Shown: one piece after another, positions 5,798 to 6,943 of the stretch
Layout: each line of letters starts with the position of its first letter
How positions within the stretch are numbered: the stretch's first letter is position 1
Origin: CAZBWE01 sp964440735
Lineage (GTDB): Bacteria; Planctomycetota; Phycisphaerae; Sedimentisphaerales; Anaerobacaceae
Reading direction: 5' to 3'
NCBI GenBank assembly: GCA_964440735.1
Contig: CAYTTK010000140.1
Span: forward strand, 1 to 6,943
Length of the DNA stretch: 6,943 nucleotides
Notes under the pieces: generated by a model
What the model saw: only the letters and a program-made list of their open reading frames with translations
Databases searched by the model: none
What the model was told of the DNA's origin: nothing
Program-made: the position numbers and the translations under genes

Positions 5798-6943
5798 CTA
5801 AGGATAGAATCTTCGGGTGGTACGTGGGAAAGGAATAGTGTCTATTATGTTTTCTAGATCAAGCATCCACGCGAGCAGTCGTTCAACGCCTAGTCCAAAC
5901 CCGGTATGCGGAACCGTTCCATACCTTCTCAGGTCGATATACCACTCGTAGTCTTCTTGTCTCAAGCCAAACTCCTCAAGCCGTTTGAGCAATTCTTCTT
6001 TGTCATCCTCTCGGGCTCCGCCAGTGGAAAGTTCACCTATATTTGGGACGATCAAATCTACGGACATGACCATTTCCGGATTTTCCCTATACGTCTTGCA
6101 ATAAAATGCCTTTATCTTCTTTGGATAAGCATATACAAAGAGAGGCCCAAACTCCTGTGCCAGTGCCTTCTCCTCGTTGAATCCGAAGTCCGCTCCCCAC
6201 TTGATCTTGAAGCTTTTTTTGTGAAGCTTCTCTACAGCTTCATCATACGTAATTCTGTTGAACGGCGCCTTTACCTTCGCCAATTTCCCTGCATCCACTT
6301 CTAAGGCTTTAAGCTCTTTTCTACACTGTTTTGCAACATTCTGGCACACGTGACTCACGAGATCCTCCTCTAAACACATCAAATCGTCCATCGTTGAGAA
6401 AGCCTCTTCCGCTTCCACGTGCCAATACTCTGCGAGATGCCTTATCGTTCGACTCTTCTCCGCCCTGAACGACGGTGCAACACAGTAAACTTTCTCCAAC
6501 GACTGGATCAGCGCCTCAAGATGCAGTTGCGCACTCTGGGTGAGGTACAGGTCTTTATCAAAATACTTCAACCCAAAAAGTGTAGCCCCGCCTTCGCACG
6601 CACTTGATATGAACATTGGTGGCGAAACTTCGATGAAACTTTTTTTTCTGAAGAACCCATGTACAAACCTCAGCGTCTCGCTCCTCACCTTCATGATAGT
6701 ATTCATCCTTCGACTCCGTAGCCATAAATGCCGAACGTTACGCCGAAATTCTTCGCTTTGATCTTTCGTTATCGGGAATGTTTCAGCCAATCCTACTATC
6801 TTCAATTGATCTACAGAAACCTCGAAACCTCCAAGGGCCCGCTCATCCTTTTTCACAGTTCCACTCAACGTGACAGAAGATTCAATCGTAACCCTTTTCG
6901 CGTCAGCCCATGCTGAACTGTCTTTCCTAACGGTGCATTGAAC
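5798..6943 (-). CDS. asnS: asparaginyl-tRNA synthetase, N-terminally incomplete at window edge
   Basis: Class IIb synthetase charging tRNA-Asn with asparagine in the cytoplasm. The visible 381 residues stay open to the right edge. The first 25 (VQCTVRKDSSAWADAKRVTI...) continue into SSVTLSGTVKKDERALGGFE, which is the end of the anticodon-binding OB-fold, so roughly 50-60 residues are missing. The apparent TTG start at 6868 lies inside this domain and is not the real start. Fragment residues: motif 1 near 90-111 ending EVSPPMF; YLTQSAQLHLEA at 133-144; motif 2 FRAEKSRTIRHLAEYW at 159-174; motif 3 GFGLGVERLLAW at 348-359, ending in IPFPRTTRRFYP. The FRAEKSRTxRHLAEYW form favours AsnRS over archaeal AspRS, which usually has FRAEEHxTxRHLNE. 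The OB-fold argues against the AsnRS-derived asparagine synthetase paralogue of some archaea, which lacks it. It converges with pgk. Confidence 0.9.
   Translation of the reverse strand, partial: VQCTVRKDSSAWADAKRVTIESSVTLSGTVKKDERALGGFEVSVDQLKIVGLAETFPITKDQSEEFRRNVRHLWLRSRRMNTIMKVRSETLRFVHGFFRKKSFIEVSPPMFISSACEGGATLFGLKYFDKDLYLTQSAQLHLEALIQSLEKVYCVAPSFRAEKSRTIRHLAEYWHVEAEEAFSTMDDLMCLEEDLVSHVCQNVAKQCRKELKALEVDAGKLAKVKAPFNRITYDEAVEKLHKKSFKIKWGADFGFNEEKALAQEFGPLFVYAYPKKIKAFYCKTYRENPEMVMSVDLIVPNIGELSTGGAREDDKEELLKRLEEFGLRQEDYEWYIDLRRYGTVPHTGFGLGVERLLAWMLDLENIIDTIPFPRTTRRFYP

Overview
The window reads as a piece of an archaeal chromosome. All five recognisable proteins look archaeal or have archaeal homologues. 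Three genes have well-placed TATA-like boxes of archaeal type with short leaders. pgk has a strong Shine-Dalgarno match. The mix of CO dehydrogenase/acetyl-CoA synthase (CODH/ACS), AMP-forming acetyl-CoA synthetase and archaeal phosphoglycerate kinase fits an uncultivated, anaerobic, acetyl-CoA-pathway archaeon. A Bathyarchaeia-like lineage is possible, but that placement is inference; no rRNA or marker tree is available here. I see no mobile elements, CRISPR, tRNA or rRNA.

Layout. Positions 1-2073 lie on the minus strand and read, in order of transcription, cooT (2073-1891), cooC (1840-1067) and the first 301 codons of cdhA (905 to the left edge). This couples two nickel-handling maturation proteins to the Ni-Fe CODH alpha subunit. 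The 241-base divergent region 2074-2314 carries a cooT promoter on the minus strand and an acs promoter on the plus strand. acs follows at 2315-4273 and pgk at 4427-5659. The right end (5798-6943, minus strand) is asparaginyl-tRNA synthetase, converging on pgk, with its N-terminus beyond the window edge.

Working together. CooT and CooC probably supply and insert nickel for CODH. CODH/ACS makes or breaks acetyl-CoA, while the divergent Acs activates acetate to acetyl-CoA. The divergent region is therefore a plausible control point for acetyl-CoA metabolism. pgk serves glycolysis or gluconeogenesis and asnS serves translation; neither has an obvious tie to the CODH cluster beyond position.

Three genes need more care than a simple longest-ORF reading. 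acs probably starts at a TTG at 2315, because a strong promoter sits inside the longer open frame. cooC probably starts at 1840. asnS has no true start in the window, because its frame stays open to the edge and encodes recognisable OB-fold sequence. cdhA is likewise open at the left edge.
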